Shown here piece after piece: positions 1 to 8,991 of a stretch of DNA of 64,000 nucleotides. Position numbers and translations under genes: made by a program. Location of the stretch: NCBI RefSeq assembly GCF_001281025.1, contig NZ_CP012646.1:1703001-1767000 (forward strand), given 5' to 3'. The stretch is from Streptococcus mitis. GTDB taxonomy: Bacteria > Bacillota > Bacilli > Lactobacillales > Streptococcaceae. The notes below the pieces were generated by a model that did not search any database, had not been told where the DNA came from, and was given only the letters and a program-made list of their open reading frames with translations. How positions within the stretch are numbered: the stretch's first letter is position 1; every line of letters starts with the position of its first letter.

Positions 1-9
1 AATATAAAT

Positions 10-207
10 ATGAAAATCACACTTATACCTGAACGTTGCATTGCCTGTGGGCTTTGCCAAACTTATTCTGAATTATTTGATTACCACGATAATGGAATCG
101 TGCGTTTTTACGATGATCCTGATCAACTAGAAAAAGAAATTTCTCCTAGTCAGGACGTCGTAGAAGCTGTTAGAAACTGTCCGACACGTGCCTTGATTAA
201 AGATTAA
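10..207 (+). CDS. fer: 4Fe-4S single-cluster ferredoxin
   Basis: A 65-residue acidic protein with the ligand pattern of a small bacterial ferredoxin. Cys10, Cys13 and Cys16 lie in RCIACGLC and the fourth ligand, Cys57, is in NCPTRA, so it should hold one [4Fe-4S] cluster. It is a cytosolic one-electron carrier; its partner enzyme cannot be told from the sequence. The length is normal for streptococcal ferredoxins. The start is the only ATG in frame ahead of the motif, and the upstream region is cut by the window edge, so the promoter and ribosome site cannot be judged. It is read towards the converging glycosyltransferase gene. The family call is firm; the physiological role is unknown. Confidence 0.93.
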   Translation: MKITLIPERCIACGLCQTYSELFDYHDNGIVRFYDDPDQLEKEISPSQDVVEAVRNCPTRALIKD

Positions 208-264
208 CTATAATATAGACAAGAACGTTCTACTCCTTCTAGTTTAGCATATTTCCATGCAAAA

Positions 265-1230
265 TTATAGTCTTTTCTCTTTATTTTTTTCTGTAAAATC
301 AGGAAGGTCACTTTTTTCTTTGACGAGATAAAGTGGTCTTTTTTTAGTCTCTAGATAAATCTTACTGATATACTTGCCGAGAATCCCAATGGTCAAGAGT
401 TGAATCCCACCAAGGAAGAGAATAACAGCCATCAGAGAGGTCCAACCTGATGTCGGATTGCCCAAAATGAGGGTCCGAACCACAACAAAAAAGGTCATAA
501 GTAGAGAAATAAAACAAGATAGGAGACCTGCCACAAAGGCTATAATCAAGGGAAAATCTGAAAAATTAACAATCCCTTCAATGGAGTAGAAAAAGAGTTG
601 CCTAAAACTCCAACTGGTCTTTCCTGCCTGCCTTTCGACATTGGGATAGTCCAGATAGTGGGTTTTAAAGCCGACCCAGGCAAAGAGTCCCTTCGAAAAG
701 CGATTGGACTCAGTCAAGCTTAAAATGGCATCCACTACAGATCTTCTCATCATGCGAAAATCACGGACACCTGACGGCAAGGCTACTGGACTAATTTTTT
801 GCATAAGACGATAAAAGAGATTAGCACAGAAACTGCGAAAGAAGGGTTCTCCCCCTCGACTGGTTCTGCGTGTTCCAACACAGTCCAAGTCTGCATTCTG
901 GTCTAGTAAGGCTTTCATCTCTAGCAACATACTAGGAGGATCTTGGAGGTCTGCATCCATCACCACCACTAGATCTCCTGTCGCATATTGCAAGCCTGCA
1001 TAAAGGGCTGCTTCTTTGCCGAAATTTCGCGAGAAAGAAATATAATGAACTGCCGGATTTTGCTCCCGATAGGTCTTTAAGAGTTCCAAGGTCCCATCAC
1101 TTGATCCATCGTCGACAAAGACATACTCGATTTCTGTTTCCAAATCTGGAAGTAAAGCTTCCAAAGCCTGATAAAAAAGAGGAAGTACTTCCTCTTCGTT
1201 TAAACAGGGGACAATGATTGATATCACCAT
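265..1230 (-). CDS. GtrB/DPM-type family 2 glycosyltransferase
   Basis: This 321-residue enzyme probably transfers a sugar from a nucleotide sugar to a polyprenyl phosphate at the inner face of the membrane. An N-terminal GT-A domain starts with VISIIVPCLNEE and shows DDGSSDGT (Asp40, Asp41) and the metal-binding DADLQDPP (Asp92, Asp94). Two hydrophobic spans follow in the last 90 residues, the layout of GtrB/CsbB/YfdH proteins. The reading frame stays open far upstream into galE, but the start chosen is the ATG one base after the galE stop (TAA-G-ATG). This gives the expected N-terminus and a two-gene operon with galE, which could supply UDP-galactose or UDP-glucose. The exact sugar and acceptor are not shown. 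Confidence 0.88.
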   Translation of the reverse strand: MVISIIVPCLNEEEVLPLFYQALEALLPDLETEIEYVFVDDGSSDGTLELLKTYREQNPAVHYISFSRNFGKEAALYAGLQYATGDLVVVMDADLQDPPSMLLEMKALLDQNADLDCVGTRRTSRGGEPFFRSFCANLFYRLMQKISPVALPSGVRDFRMMRRSVVDAILSLTESNRFSKGLFAWVGFKTHYLDYPNVERQAGKTSWSFRQLFFYSIEGIVNFSDFPLIIAFVAGLLSCFISLLMTFFVVVRTLILGNPTSGWTSLMAVILFLGGIQLLTIGILGKYISKIYLETKKRPLYLVKEKSDLPDFTEKNKEKRL

Positions 1231-1231
1231 C

Positions 1232-2251
1232 TTAGTCTTCAAATCCATTTGGATGCTTGCTTTGCCAACGCCATGCGTCTTCACACATTTGGGTGATGCC
1301 GAGTTCTGCTTCCCAGCCCAGTTCTGCTTTGGCTTTTGCAGGATCTGAATAGCAGGCTGCGATATCCCCTGGGCGACGGTCGACAATGCGGTAAGGAATT
1401 GGTCGTCCCACTGCTTTTTCCATATTTTGGATAATTTCAAGAACTGAGTAGCCTTTACCTGTTCCAAGGTTATAAACGTTTAGACCTGAACCTTTTTGGA
1501 TTTTTTTCAGAGCTGCAACGTGACCTTTGGCCAAATCGACAACGTGGATATAGTCACGAACACCAGTTCCATCTTCTGTATCGTAATCGTCTCCAAACAC
1601 TTGCACTTGCTCTAATTTTCCAACGGCTACTTGCGTCACATATGGCAAGAGGTTGTTTGGAATACCGTTTGGATTTTCTCCCAAATCACCACTCTCATGG
1701 GCTCCGATTGGGTTGAAGTAACGAAGTAAGACCACATTCCATTCTGAGTCTGCCTTGTAGATATCCGTTAAAATTTCCTCTAGCATAAGCTTGGTGCGGC
1801 CATATGGATTGGTCACTGAAAGTGGGAAATCTTCCAAGATTGGCACTGTATGAGGATCTCCGTAAACTGTCGCAGAAGAACTGAAGATGATGTTCTTACA
1901 GTTGTTTTCTTCCATAGCTTTCAAAAGGCTAATAGTCCCAGCTATATTGTTGTCATAGTAGGCAAGAGGGATACGTGTTGATTCGCCAACAGCCTTCAAG
2001 CCAGCAAAGTGAATGACCCCTGTTGGTTCTTCTTGATTGAAAATATCTCTTAGAGTATCGGTATCACGGATATCTGCCTCATAGAAAGGCACTTCAACTC
2101 CTGTGATTCTTTCAACAACTTCTAAACTTTTTCTGTTACTATTAACAAGGTTATCCACCACAACAACTTGATGACCTGCTTGGATTAACTCAATAACAGT
2201 GTGGGTTCCGATAAAACCTGCTCCACCCGTTACCAAAATCTTTTCTTGCAT
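1232..2251 (-). CDS. galE: UDP-glucose 4-epimerase
   Basis: GalE interconverts UDP-glucose and UDP-galactose in the Leloir pathway and for surface polysaccharide supply. The 339-residue protein is an extended short-chain dehydrogenase: the NAD-binding GGAGFIGTH lies at residues 9-17, the SSSATVYG segment carries the active-site Ser, and NPYGRTK gives the catalytic Tyr150 and Lys154. Length is standard for the family. The start follows a GAGGAAAGAAG ribosome site. The gene is first in a pair with the glycosyltransferase, whose start lies one base beyond this stop. Pneumococci carry more than one galE-like gene, so this may be a paralogue serving glycan synthesis rather than the galactose operon copy. 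Family call is firm. Confidence 0.95.
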   Translation of the reverse strand: MQEKILVTGGAGFIGTHTVIELIQAGHQVVVVDNLVNSNRKSLEVVERITGVEVPFYEADIRDTDTLRDIFNQEEPTGVIHFAGLKAVGESTRIPLAYYDNNIAGTISLLKAMEENNCKNIIFSSSATVYGDPHTVPILEDFPLSVTNPYGRTKLMLEEILTDIYKADSEWNVVLLRYFNPIGAHESGDLGENPNGIPNNLLPYVTQVAVGKLEQVQVFGDDYDTEDGTGVRDYIHVVDLAKGHVAALKKIQKGSGLNVYNLGTGKGYSVLEIIQNMEKAVGRPIPYRIVDRRPGDIAACYSDPAKAKAELGWEAELGITQMCEDAWRWQSKHPNGFED

Positions 2252-2284
2252 CTTCTTTCCTCGATTCTCGGATTATTTTTTCTT

Positions 2285-2313
2285 ATTTTACCATTTTTGA
2301 TAGGGAATGTCAT
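2285..2313 (-). promoter_or_regulatory. Promoter of galE
   Basis: Read on the minus strand, a -35 box ATGACA (2313-2308) is followed after 17 bases by a -10 box TAAAAT (2290-2285), about 34 bases before the galE start. No operator-like dyad was seen. Confidence 0.6.
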
Positions 2314-2353
2314 TTGCCATCCTAGAGGGGGAACTAAAATTTCAGTAAAATGC

Positions 2354-3457
2354 TTATTCGCTTTTTACTCGTTTGACATAGTTTTCAATTGGGTAGTTTA
2401 GAGGGTCCAAGGTCAACTCCTTATCTTGGACCAGTTGAGCTAGATGGTGACCAATAATAGGACCAGTTGTGAGGCCTGATGAACCTAGTCCACTAGCAGC
2501 ATAGACACCTGCTAAGCCAGGTACTTGCCCAAAGAAAGGTGAGAAATCACTGGTATAGGCACGGATTCCCACTCGTTCACTTCTGGAAGTCGCTTTAGCC
2601 AAAGCTGGATAGTGAGGCAAGGCTACCTCCTCCATTTGTTGGAGCAAGGTTTCATCTACCGTCAAATCAAATCCCATGTCATTTTCATGGGTAGCGCCTA
2701 GGGATAATTTCCCACCTGCAAAAGGAATCAAATCCCACTCCCCTTCTGGCATAACAACAGGGTAAGATTCCATGTCTTGGGCAAGCTGATAATCTCGTAG
2801 TTGTCCTTTTTGAGGACGGACATCCACAACATAACCCAAGGGTTCTAACAAGTCCCCCAACCAAGCTCCCGTCGCCAAAATAACCTGATCAAACACCTCT
2901 TCGTCAATCTGGTAGCCTGATGCTAAAGGTGTCAGAGTCACTTTTTCTTTGACCAGCTTGACCTGACTGGCTTCCAGCAAACGAGTCACTAAGAGTTGAC
3001 CATCTACTCTCGCTCCACCAGAAGCATAGAGCAAGTGATCAAATCCCTGCAAGCCAGGGAATAATTCATTAGCTGATGCTGGGTCCAGAATGGCTAATTG
3101 CCCTATCAAAGGAGATTCTTCTCTACGCTGGAGGGCTAGTTGATAGAGTTCTTCCAACTTAGTTTCATCCTTTTTCAGGAGAAAGACTCCCGAACGCTGG
3201 TAAAAGTCGATTTCTTGACCTGACTTCTCTAAATCAGCTAATAAATCCACATAAAAGTCAGCCCCCAAGCGCGCCATTTTGTACCAGGCTTTATTACGAC
3301 GTTTGGAAAACCAAGGACTGATAATTCCTGCTGCGGCCTTGGTAGCCTGACCTTGTCCATGGTCAAAGACTGTCACCTCTAGTTCACTTTCTTTCGAGAG
3401 GTAGTAGGCAGCTGTTGCTCCCACAACTCCTGCTCCGATAATGGCAACTTTTTTCAT
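2354..3457 (-). CDS. FAD-dependent amino-acid oxidase-like protein (DAO family)
   Basis: A 367-residue flavoprotein of the DadA/ThiO/glycine oxidase superfamily, which oxidises amines or amino acids to imino acids. The N-terminus KVAIIGAGVVGATAAYYLS is the FAD dinucleotide-binding loop. Further signs are the KAAAGIISPW segment and the C-terminal YAASGLGSSGLTTGP, which closes the flavin site. The ATG at 3457 was chosen over a GTG nine bases upstream because AGAAAG sits at better spacing. It follows the NIF3-like gene by 16 bases, in a run of minus-strand genes. Substrate cannot be assigned; glycine oxidase and D-amino-acid dehydrogenase are both possible. Confidence 0.87.
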   Translation of the reverse strand: MKKVAIIGAGVVGATAAYYLSKESELEVTVFDHGQGQATKAAAGIISPWFSKRRNKAWYKMARLGADFYVDLLADLEKSGQEIDFYQRSGVFLLKKDETKLEELYQLALQRREESPLIGQLAILDPASANELFPGLQGFDHLLYASGGARVDGQLLVTRLLEASQVKLVKEKVTLTPLASGYQIDEEVFDQVILATGAWLGDLLEPLGYVVDVRPQKGQLRDYQLAQDMESYPVVMPEGEWDLIPFAGGKLSLGATHENDMGFDLTVDETLLQQMEEVALPHYPALAKATSRSERVGIRAYTSDFSPFFGQVPGLAGVYAASGLGSSGLTTGPIIGHHLAQLVQDKELTLDPLNYPIENYVKRVKSE

Positions 3458-3473
3458 TGTTTTCACTTTCTAA

Positions 3474-4271
3474 CTAGATATGATGGAAAGGATTGGTCGA
3501 TGCTTGACTAGGGACAATATCAATAGTCCATTCCTTCTCTTCCTTCCATTGACTAAGAAGTGCTGCGATTTTGTCTACAAAAAGCACTTCGATATAGTGG
3601 CCTGGGTCTAATGCTAGCAAACCATCAGACAACATATCCTGGGCAGTATGGTAGTAGATATCGCCAGTAATATAGACATCTGCCCCCTTTGCCAAAGCAT
3701 CTTTATAGAATAACTGCCCACTGCCACCACAGATGGCCACTCTTGAAATAGTCGTCTGCAAATCACTCTCTTGATAATGCACCATTCGAAGGCTATCTAA
3801 ACCAAAGACTTGCTTGACATGTTGGGCCAATTCCCCAAATGTCTGAGGCTGAACATTTCCAATACGTCCAATTCCACGTTCAGGACCTGTTTCCTGAAGA
3901 TAAGTTGTATCCTCGATTCCTAGCATCTGGCAAAACCAATCATTGAGACCATTTTCAACGATGTCAATATTGGTATGGCTGACATAAACTGCGATGTCAT
4001 GCTTGATGAGGTCGATGTAAATCTGATTTTGCGGACGGCTAGCTACCAAATCCTTGATCGGACGAAAGATAGGCGCGTGCTTGACAATAATCAAGTCCAC
4101 ACCCTTTTCAATGGCTTCAGCCACCGTTTCTTCACGAATATCCAGAGCCACCATGACCCTTTGGATATCCTTGTCTAAAGTTCCAATTTGCAGGCCACGA
4201 CTGTCTCCCTCCATGGAAAATTCCTGAGGGCAAAAGGCTTCATATGCGTTAATCACGTCACTTGCTAGCAT
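3474..4271 (-). CDS. NIF3/DUF34-family metal-binding protein
   Basis: A 265-residue member of the NIF3 (YqfO, DUF34) family, conserved dinuclear-metal proteins. Ligand motifs are visible: [11 protein letters not shown] near residue 65, SHTNID near residue 98, and a C-terminal half with [10 protein letters not shown] and DPGHYIE. Members are hexameric toroids and are sometimes annotated as GTP cyclohydrolase I type 2, a label not supported by sequence alone. The gene overlaps the 3' end of trmK by 14 bases, an arrangement common in Firmicutes and suggesting coupled translation. Function in the cell is unresolved; the family call is secure. Confidence 0.9.
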   Translation of the reverse strand: MLASDVINAYEAFCPQEFSMEGDSRGLQIGTLDKDIQRVMVALDIREETVAEAIEKGVDLIIVKHAPIFRPIKDLVASRPQNQIYIDLIKHDIAVYVSHTNIDIVENGLNDWFCQMLGIEDTTYLQETGPERGIGRIGNVQPQTFGELAQHVKQVFGLDSLRMVHYQESDLQTTISRVAICGGSGQLFYKDALAKGADVYITGDIYYHTAQDMLSDGLLALDPGHYIEVLFVDKIAALLSQWKEEKEWTIDIVPSQASTNPFHHI

Positions 4272-4935
4272 GGAGAACCTCCTTGATGGCTTGAATTTTA
4301 TCTACTAGAACTTGACGTTCCTCCAGGTTTTTTTCTGGAATTTGTCCGAGGGCAAACTCTAGCTTAGCAGCTTCTTTTTGCCATTTTTGGACAAAGACTG
4401 GACTGACCTCTTTGTACAAGAAAGGGCCAAAGCGAACATCACTGGCTGATAGCTTCATTTGTCCTGCTTCCACCACCAAAATCTCGTAAAACTTGCCAGC
4501 TTCTTCTAAGATGCTTTCGGCTACAATCTGAAATCCGTTCTCTTGTAACCAGATACGCAAATCGTCTTCACGATTATTGGGCTGGAGAATCAAACGCTCT
4601 ACATGAGCTAACTTGTCCAAGCCATCTTCTAAAATCCTAGCAATCAAACGACCACCCATACCTGCAATGGTGATAACCGATACTTGGTCGGCCTCTTCAA
4701 AGGCTGCCAAGCCATTTGCTAAACGGGCTTGGATTTTCTCCTTTAACCCGTGACTTTCAACATTTTTAACCGCGGACTGATAGGGACCTTCTACGACCTC
4801 ACCTGCAATGGCACTTTTGATTTGTCCTCTTTCGACCAACTCGATAGGCAGATAAGCATGGTCACTCCCCACATCTAGTAAAATGGCTCCCTGTGGCACA
4901 AAGGAAGCCACTAATTCTAATCTCTTTGAAATCAT
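4258..4935 (-). CDS. trmK: tRNA (adenine(22)-N(1))-methyltransferase
   Basis: TrmK methylates N1 of adenine 22 in some bacterial tRNAs using S-adenosylmethionine. The 225-residue protein has the Rossmann SAM loop [16 protein letters not shown] near residue 20, [15 protein letters not shown] as the acidic and glycine segment of the cofactor pocket, and the family-specific [13 protein letters not shown]. The tail is helical, matching the TrmK coiled-coil domain. It starts with ATG after GAAAGTGAGAGAAA and overlaps the NIF3-like gene downstream; the pair is widely co-conserved. Older annotations call it SAM-dependent methyltransferase YqfN. Confidence 0.92.
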   Translation of the reverse strand: MISKRLELVASFVPQGAILLDVGSDHAYLPIELVERGQIKSAIAGEVVEGPYQSAVKNVESHGLKEKIQARLANGLAAFEEADQVSVITIAGMGGRLIARILEDGLDKLAHVERLILQPNNREDDLRIWLQENGFQIVAESILEEAGKFYEILVVEAGQMKLSASDVRFGPFLYKEVSPVFVQKWQKEAAKLEFALGQIPEKNLEERQVLVDKIQAIKEVLHASK

Positions 4936-5002
4936 TTTCTCTCACTTTCCAAAACTATATTATTTCTTATTATACCACATTTCCGCTGGCAATCTTGCAC
5001 CT

Positions 5003-5030
5003 AAAAAAACCGCAATCCTCAGATTGCAGT
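5003..5030 (-). terminator. Intrinsic terminator of the P-type ATPase gene
   Basis: On the minus strand a 9-bp stem ACTGCAATC/GATTGCGGT with loop TGAG runs into TTTTTTT, seven bases past the ATPase stop codon. Confidence 0.85.
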
Positions 5031-5036
5031 CTTTCT

Positions 5037-7373
5037 TTATTTTCTGGCTTGATAGCGACTAGTCAGGATGAAAATCAAGGTAAAGACCAACATCATGACA
5101 CCATAAATAGGTAATGTTTGTCCTGTAAGTGTTGAAATTTCAAGCAATTTTTGAATTCTTGGGAAGAGAGCTGTGGCTAGGAAGCCTCCTACTGACCAAA
5201 CAATCAAGAAGACACGCCAGAGAGTGAATGGCATGCAGGCTCTAAAAACTGATAAGAAACCAATTGACCCCAAGAGATAATAGAGTAGAGTTGAGATTTC
5301 TAACTCAGACCAACCTTGGCTACTTCCAAATATTTTCACAAAGAGTACGCTGAAGACGACCATGAGAGCGCTTGGTAGGGCACGAAGCATGGATCTTCTG
5401 AGGAAGTTTGGCTCGACAGGTTTGATATTTCGCTCAAAAGTCAGAACGAATGGTGGGAAACCTTCCACAAACTGGTCAATCATGGTAATCTGGATTGGAA
5501 TAAAAGGGAAAATCAAGATCCATTCAGACCGTCCCAGAAGAGCACTGGCAATACAGATGACTGCGAGCAAGAATGAATAGATGGTCTTTATCAAGAAAAT
5601 CGGGGCGATATGGGCAATGTTATTGACCACGCGACGACCTTCAAAGAGAATCTCAGGAACATCATTGAAGTCAGAGTTCAAGAGAACCAGATTGGCAATC
5701 TGACGAGTCGCAGGATCTCCCTCAGCCATCACGATAGAACAATCCGCCTCACGAAGGGCCAGAATATCATTGACTCCGTCTCCCGTCATAGCTGTTGTAT
5801 GACCCGCTTTTTTCAGCGTTTGGATGATGAGTTTCTTTTGATGAGGGGAAACACGACCGAAAATCGCAGTCTCCTCCGCCATAGCAACCAATTCCTCATC
5901 CGTGATTTTCGAACAATCTACATAGCTGTGATAGTCCGCAAAACCAGCCTTCTGAGCAATACTGGAAACCGTAACTGGATTGTCACCAGAGATAATTTTT
6001 AGTCCTACTTCCTGAGAACGGAGATAGTCCAGCGTCTCCGCAGCTCCTTCTCGGATAGGGTCCAAGATTTCTAGCAAGGCTAGAGCCTGAATATCAGATG
6101 GTTTCTGCGGCTGGCGATGGTCTAATTTCTCCTGACTGAGAGCTAAGACCAAGACACGTGACCCTCTCTCCAAGGCATCCCTGGCTTCTGGGACCTCAGA
6201 ATCCAACAACATCTCAGGGGCACCTAAGAAAACTGTTCCCAAACCTTCTAACTCCATGGCTCCCCACTTGCGATCGCTAGAGAAGGGAAGATTGGAAATC
6301 ATAGGATAGGCTACTTGGCCTTGGAATCGCTGGCGAATAGCTTGGGCAGTTGGATTCTTATCCTCACTATAGGCCATATAGCTTGTCAGGATGCTGGCAA
6401 TAGCCTCTTCACCGTAAGTTGCCGTCAGCGGAAGAACAGCCTCCACCTGCATCTTTCCTTGGGTGATGGTGCCCGTCTTATCCAAACAGAGCATATCCAC
6501 GCGTGCCAAGGTCTCAACAGAGTACATCTCCTGCACCAAGACCTTTTTCAAGCCCAGCTTGATCACTGCTGTCAAGAGCGAAGTAATGGTCAAAAGGGCA
6601 ATTCCCTTAGGCAACATCCCCAAAAGGGCTGTCGACGAGTTTACAACGGACGACTTAAGAGGCAAGCCTTTTAAAAGCAAGGCTTCTAGCAAGAGAGCCA
6701 GACCAAAAGGAATGATAATCTTCCCAGTAAAACCAGCTAGCCTGTCCAACGATTTCATGATACGAGAGTTGATTGGTTTAACGGTCTTGGCTTCCAGCAT
6801 GAGTTTGGCAGCATAGTTGTCTGCACCTACATGGTGAACTTGAGCTAAAACTGCCCCACTGGCTAAAAAACTTCCTGACAAAAGCAAGGCATCCACTTCC
6901 TTTTGCACCAAATCACTTTCCCCCGTCAACATGGCTTCATTGACTTCCGCAAAACCTTCCAAAACCAAGGCATCACTGGGAATCTGCTCTCCAGCAGACA
7001 GACGAATGACATCTCCTAACACCAATTCTTCAGGATTCAGAGCCACTTCTTGGCCATCACGGATGGTTTTGACCTTTTCCTTGGTCATGAGATTGAGCTT
7101 ATCCACCATGTGTTTAGCTCGCAGCTCGGTCACAATTCCAGAAAAAGCGTTAAAACAGATAACGGCAAAGAAGACCAGATTGCTCCAAGCCTGCACAAAG
7201 GCTAGTGCCAAAGCAATGGCAAAGTTCAAAGCGTTAAAAAGGGTAAAGACATTTCGTTTGATGATTTGCCAGGTACTGGTACTGGCCGAAGCAGTAAAAT
7301 CATTGACCAAGCCCTTAGCCTGTCTTTCCTCGACTTCTCTTTGGGTTAATCCCATAATCTTATTTTTATCCAT
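5037..7373 (-). CDS. P-type (E1-E2) cation-transporting ATPase
   Basis: A 778-residue membrane pump that couples ATP hydrolysis to cation movement through a phospho-aspartate intermediate. Diagnostic motifs appear in order: LTGES of the actuator domain, LCLDKTGTITQG with the phosphorylated Asp, and MTGDGVND of the hinge. Four hydrophobic segments precede the catalytic loop or flank it, and five or six follow. The last block, with FPFIPIQITMIDQ and EGFPPFVLTFE, is typical of the short Firmicutes type-2-like ATPases that lack a heavy-metal domain. There is no CPC motif, so copper or cadmium transport is unlikely; Ca, Mn, Mg or K remain possible. The start MDKNK is preferred; an ATG 12 bases upstream is an alternative, and neither has a strong ribosome site. 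Confidence 0.87.
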   Translation of the reverse strand: MDKNKIMGLTQREVEERQAKGLVNDFTASASTSTWQIIKRNVFTLFNALNFAIALALAFVQAWSNLVFFAVICFNAFSGIVTELRAKHMVDKLNLMTKEKVKTIRDGQEVALNPEELVLGDVIRLSAGEQIPSDALVLEGFAEVNEAMLTGESDLVQKEVDALLLSGSFLASGAVLAQVHHVGADNYAAKLMLEAKTVKPINSRIMKSLDRLAGFTGKIIIPFGLALLLEALLLKGLPLKSSVVNSSTALLGMLPKGIALLTITSLLTAVIKLGLKKVLVQEMYSVETLARVDMLCLDKTGTITQGKMQVEAVLPLTATYGEEAIASILTSYMAYSEDKNPTAQAIRQRFQGQVAYPMISNLPFSSDRKWGAMELEGLGTVFLGAPEMLLDSEVPEARDALERGSRVLVLALSQEKLDHRQPQKPSDIQALALLEILDPIREGAAETLDYLRSQEVGLKIISGDNPVTVSSIAQKAGFADYHSYVDCSKITDEELVAMAEETAIFGRVSPHQKKLIIQTLKKAGHTTAMTGDGVNDILALREADCSIVMAEGDPATRQIANLVLLNSDFNDVPEILFEGRRVVNNIAHIAPIFLIKTIYSFLLAVICIASALLGRSEWILIFPFIPIQITMIDQFVEGFPPFVLTFERNIKPVEPNFLRRSMLRALPSALMVVFSVLFVKIFGSSQGWSELEISTLLYYLLGSIGFLSVFRACMPFTLWRVFLIVWSVGGFLATALFPRIQKLLEISTLTGQTLPIYGVMMLVFTLIFILTSRYQARK

Positions 7374-7446
7374 GAATTCTATCATATCATTTTTTCTAAA
7401 AGAATTCTAATCTCATCCCAAATATGCACCTAGTCAAGGGAAAAGT

Positions 7447-7475
7447 TTGCCAGCCCTCCTTTGATAAGGTATAAT
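7447..7475 (+). promoter_or_regulatory. Promoter of the plsC-like gene
   Basis: A -35 box TTGCCA (7447-7452) and a consensus -10 box TATAAT (7470-7475) are separated by exactly 17 bases, 30 bases before the start codon. Confidence 0.8.
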
Positions 7476-7505
7476 AATAACAAGAAAATAATCGAAGGAG
7501 ATCGC

Positions 7506-8255
7506 ATGTTTTATACTTATTTACGTGGATTGGTTGTCTTGCTCCTATGGTCCATCAATGGCAATGCCCACTATCATAATACTGATAAAATTCCTAATCA
7601 AGATGAAAATTATATTTTGGTTGCACCTCACCGTACCTGGTGGGATCCTGTTTACATGGCCTTTGCGACCAAGCCAAAACAATTTATCTTTATGGCCAAA
7701 AAAGAGCTCTTTACCAACCGTATCTTTGGCTGGTGGATTCGTATGTGTGGTGCCTTTCCTATCGACCGTGAAAATCCTAGCGCTTCTGCCATCAAATACC
7801 CTATCAATGTTCTCAAAAAAAGTGATCGCTCTCTCATCATGTTTCCAAGTGGGAGCCGTCACTCAAACGATGTCAAGGGTGGCGTAGCCTTGATTGCCAA
7901 AATGGCCAAGGTCCGTATCATGCCGGTTACCTACACAGGTCCCATGACTTTGAAGGGCTTAGTTAGCCGTGAACGTGTCGATATGAACTTTGGAAATCCA
8001 ATCGATATCTCAGATATCAAGAAAATGAATGATGAAGGCATTGAAACAGTCGCCAATCGTATCCAAACAGAATTTCAACGTTTGGACCAAGAAACGAAAC
8101 AATGGCACAATGATAAAAAACCAAACCCACTCTGGTGGTTTATCCGCATCCCTGCTCTCATCCTTGCCATTATCCTCGCTATCCTAACCATCATCTTTAG
8201 CTTTATCGCGAGCTTCGTATGGAATCCAGATAAAAAAAGAGAAAACCTTGGTTAA
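7506..8255 (+). CDS. plsC: 1-acyl-sn-glycerol-3-phosphate acyltransferase
   Basis: PlsC makes phosphatidic acid from lysophosphatidic acid, the second acylation of phospholipid synthesis at the membrane. The 249-residue protein has the four acyltransferase blocks: HRTWWD (the catalytic HX4D) near residue 44, GAFPIDRE, a FPSGSRH version of the usual FPEGTRS, and the MPVTYTGP region. It ends with a hydrophobic segment (residues 218-241), so it carries a membrane anchor. The ATG at 7506 was chosen because AAGGAG lies five bases ahead and because homology begins there, although the frame is open upstream. It is monocistronic between a strong promoter and a two-way terminator. The Glu-to-Ser change in the FPEG block is a known family variation. 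Confidence 0.9.
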   Translation: MFYTYLRGLVVLLLWSINGNAHYHNTDKIPNQDENYILVAPHRTWWDPVYMAFATKPKQFIFMAKKELFTNRIFGWWIRMCGAFPIDRENPSASAIKYPINVLKKSDRSLIMFPSGSRHSNDVKGGVALIAKMAKVRIMPVTYTGPMTLKGLVSRERVDMNFGNPIDISDIKKMNDEGIETVANRIQTEFQRLDQETKQWHNDKKPNPLWWFIRIPALILAIILAILTIIFSFIASFVWNPDKKRENLG

Positions 8256-8267
8256 ACAAATACAACA

Positions 8268-8300
8268 ATCCCTTGGCAAAAGCCAAGGGATAAATCTTTT
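8268..8300. terminator. Two-way terminator between plsC and the esterase gene
   Basis: A perfect 9-bp stem ATCCCTTGG/CCAAGGGAT (8268-8276 and 8283-8291) closes the convergent plsC and esterase genes. T-rich sequence follows on the plus strand and A-rich sequence lies on the other side. Confidence 0.8.
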
Positions 8301-8991
8301 ATTCGATTTTCCATTTTTGGGCTAACCAGCTGGAAAAAGCTAGGAATCGTTCAACTACTTGTTCATGGTGTCCATGAGGATCAAAGACAAACTGGCCGTT
8401 CGGATAGCATTTCTGAAGACTGGTATGGATCTGTTCAGCATAGGCTGGTGCTTGAGCCAAGCGATTACTATGATTGGCTCCTTCTGTTTGACCATTCTGT
8501 AAATACAGCAAACAGTCTAGATTTTTCACTGTCTCTGCCTTGCAGTAAGTCACAAAATCAGGATACCAAAAGGAACCGCAGATCGAAAAGACACAGGAAA
8601 CCTTGTCAAAGCTGAAAAGACTGTAGACTGCCGCCAAACCACCTAGTGAGTAGCCTCCATAAGCAAGGCGAGTTTCGTCCAGGCGATAAAGCGACTGCAA
8701 CTTGTCTAAAAGACCTCCAAATAAATGATCATGATAGGCGTTGGCCTGACCTCCAAAATCTGGAGCTCCATCTCTCAGAGCTGATGTCGCCCAGGGAGTG
8801 TAGTCGTCTAAGCGATTTTTAGAGGTCAAGCCCACTAAAATCACAGATTCGGAAAGGGACGATAGGAAATCCAAGTTTCCATCATTCAATAAAATAGCCG
8901 GATAGGTTTGATTGGGGTCGTAGTTAGAGGGAAGGCTGATTTTGACTTGAATTCCTTCCCAATCAAACTCATTATTTATTGATAAAGTCAT
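8299..8991 (-). CDS. Siderophore esterase-like alpha/beta hydrolase
   Basis: A 230-residue cytosolic esterase of the enterochelin esterase/IroE-like (esterase D) family. The nucleophile elbow is GGYSLGG with the catalytic Ser. A late HGHHEQ supplies the probable catalytic His, and no signal peptide is visible. The gene is last in an operon with an Fe-siderophore-type ABC importer, so the simplest role is cutting the imported ferric siderophore to release iron; that role is inferred from context. The start MTLSINNEF (8991) has TTGAG seven bases upstream and lies inside the 3' end of the receptor gene (20-base overlap). A TTG at 9012 is in frame but less likely. Confidence 0.8.
   Translation of the reverse strand: MTLSINNEFDWEGIQVKISLPSNYDPNQTYPAILLNDGNLDFLSSLSESVILVGLTSKNRLDDYTPWATSALRDGAPDFGGQANAYHDHLFGGLLDKLQSLYRLDETRLAYGGYSLGGLAAVYSLFSFDKVSCVFSICGSFWYPDFVTYCKAETVKNLDCLLYLQNGQTEGANHSNRLAQAPAYAEQIHTSLQKCYPNGQFVFDPHGHHEQVVERFLAFSSWLAQKWKIE

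Noticed and set aside
265..1467. A longer 400-codon version of the glycosyltransferase that begins inside galE
   Set aside because: The extra N-terminal residues are galE read in another frame; family homology and the TAA-G-ATG joint place the start at 1230.
5610..7410. Several plus-strand frames over the P-type ATPase
   Set aside because: All lie antisense to DKTGT- and GDGVND-bearing coding sequence and have no start context.
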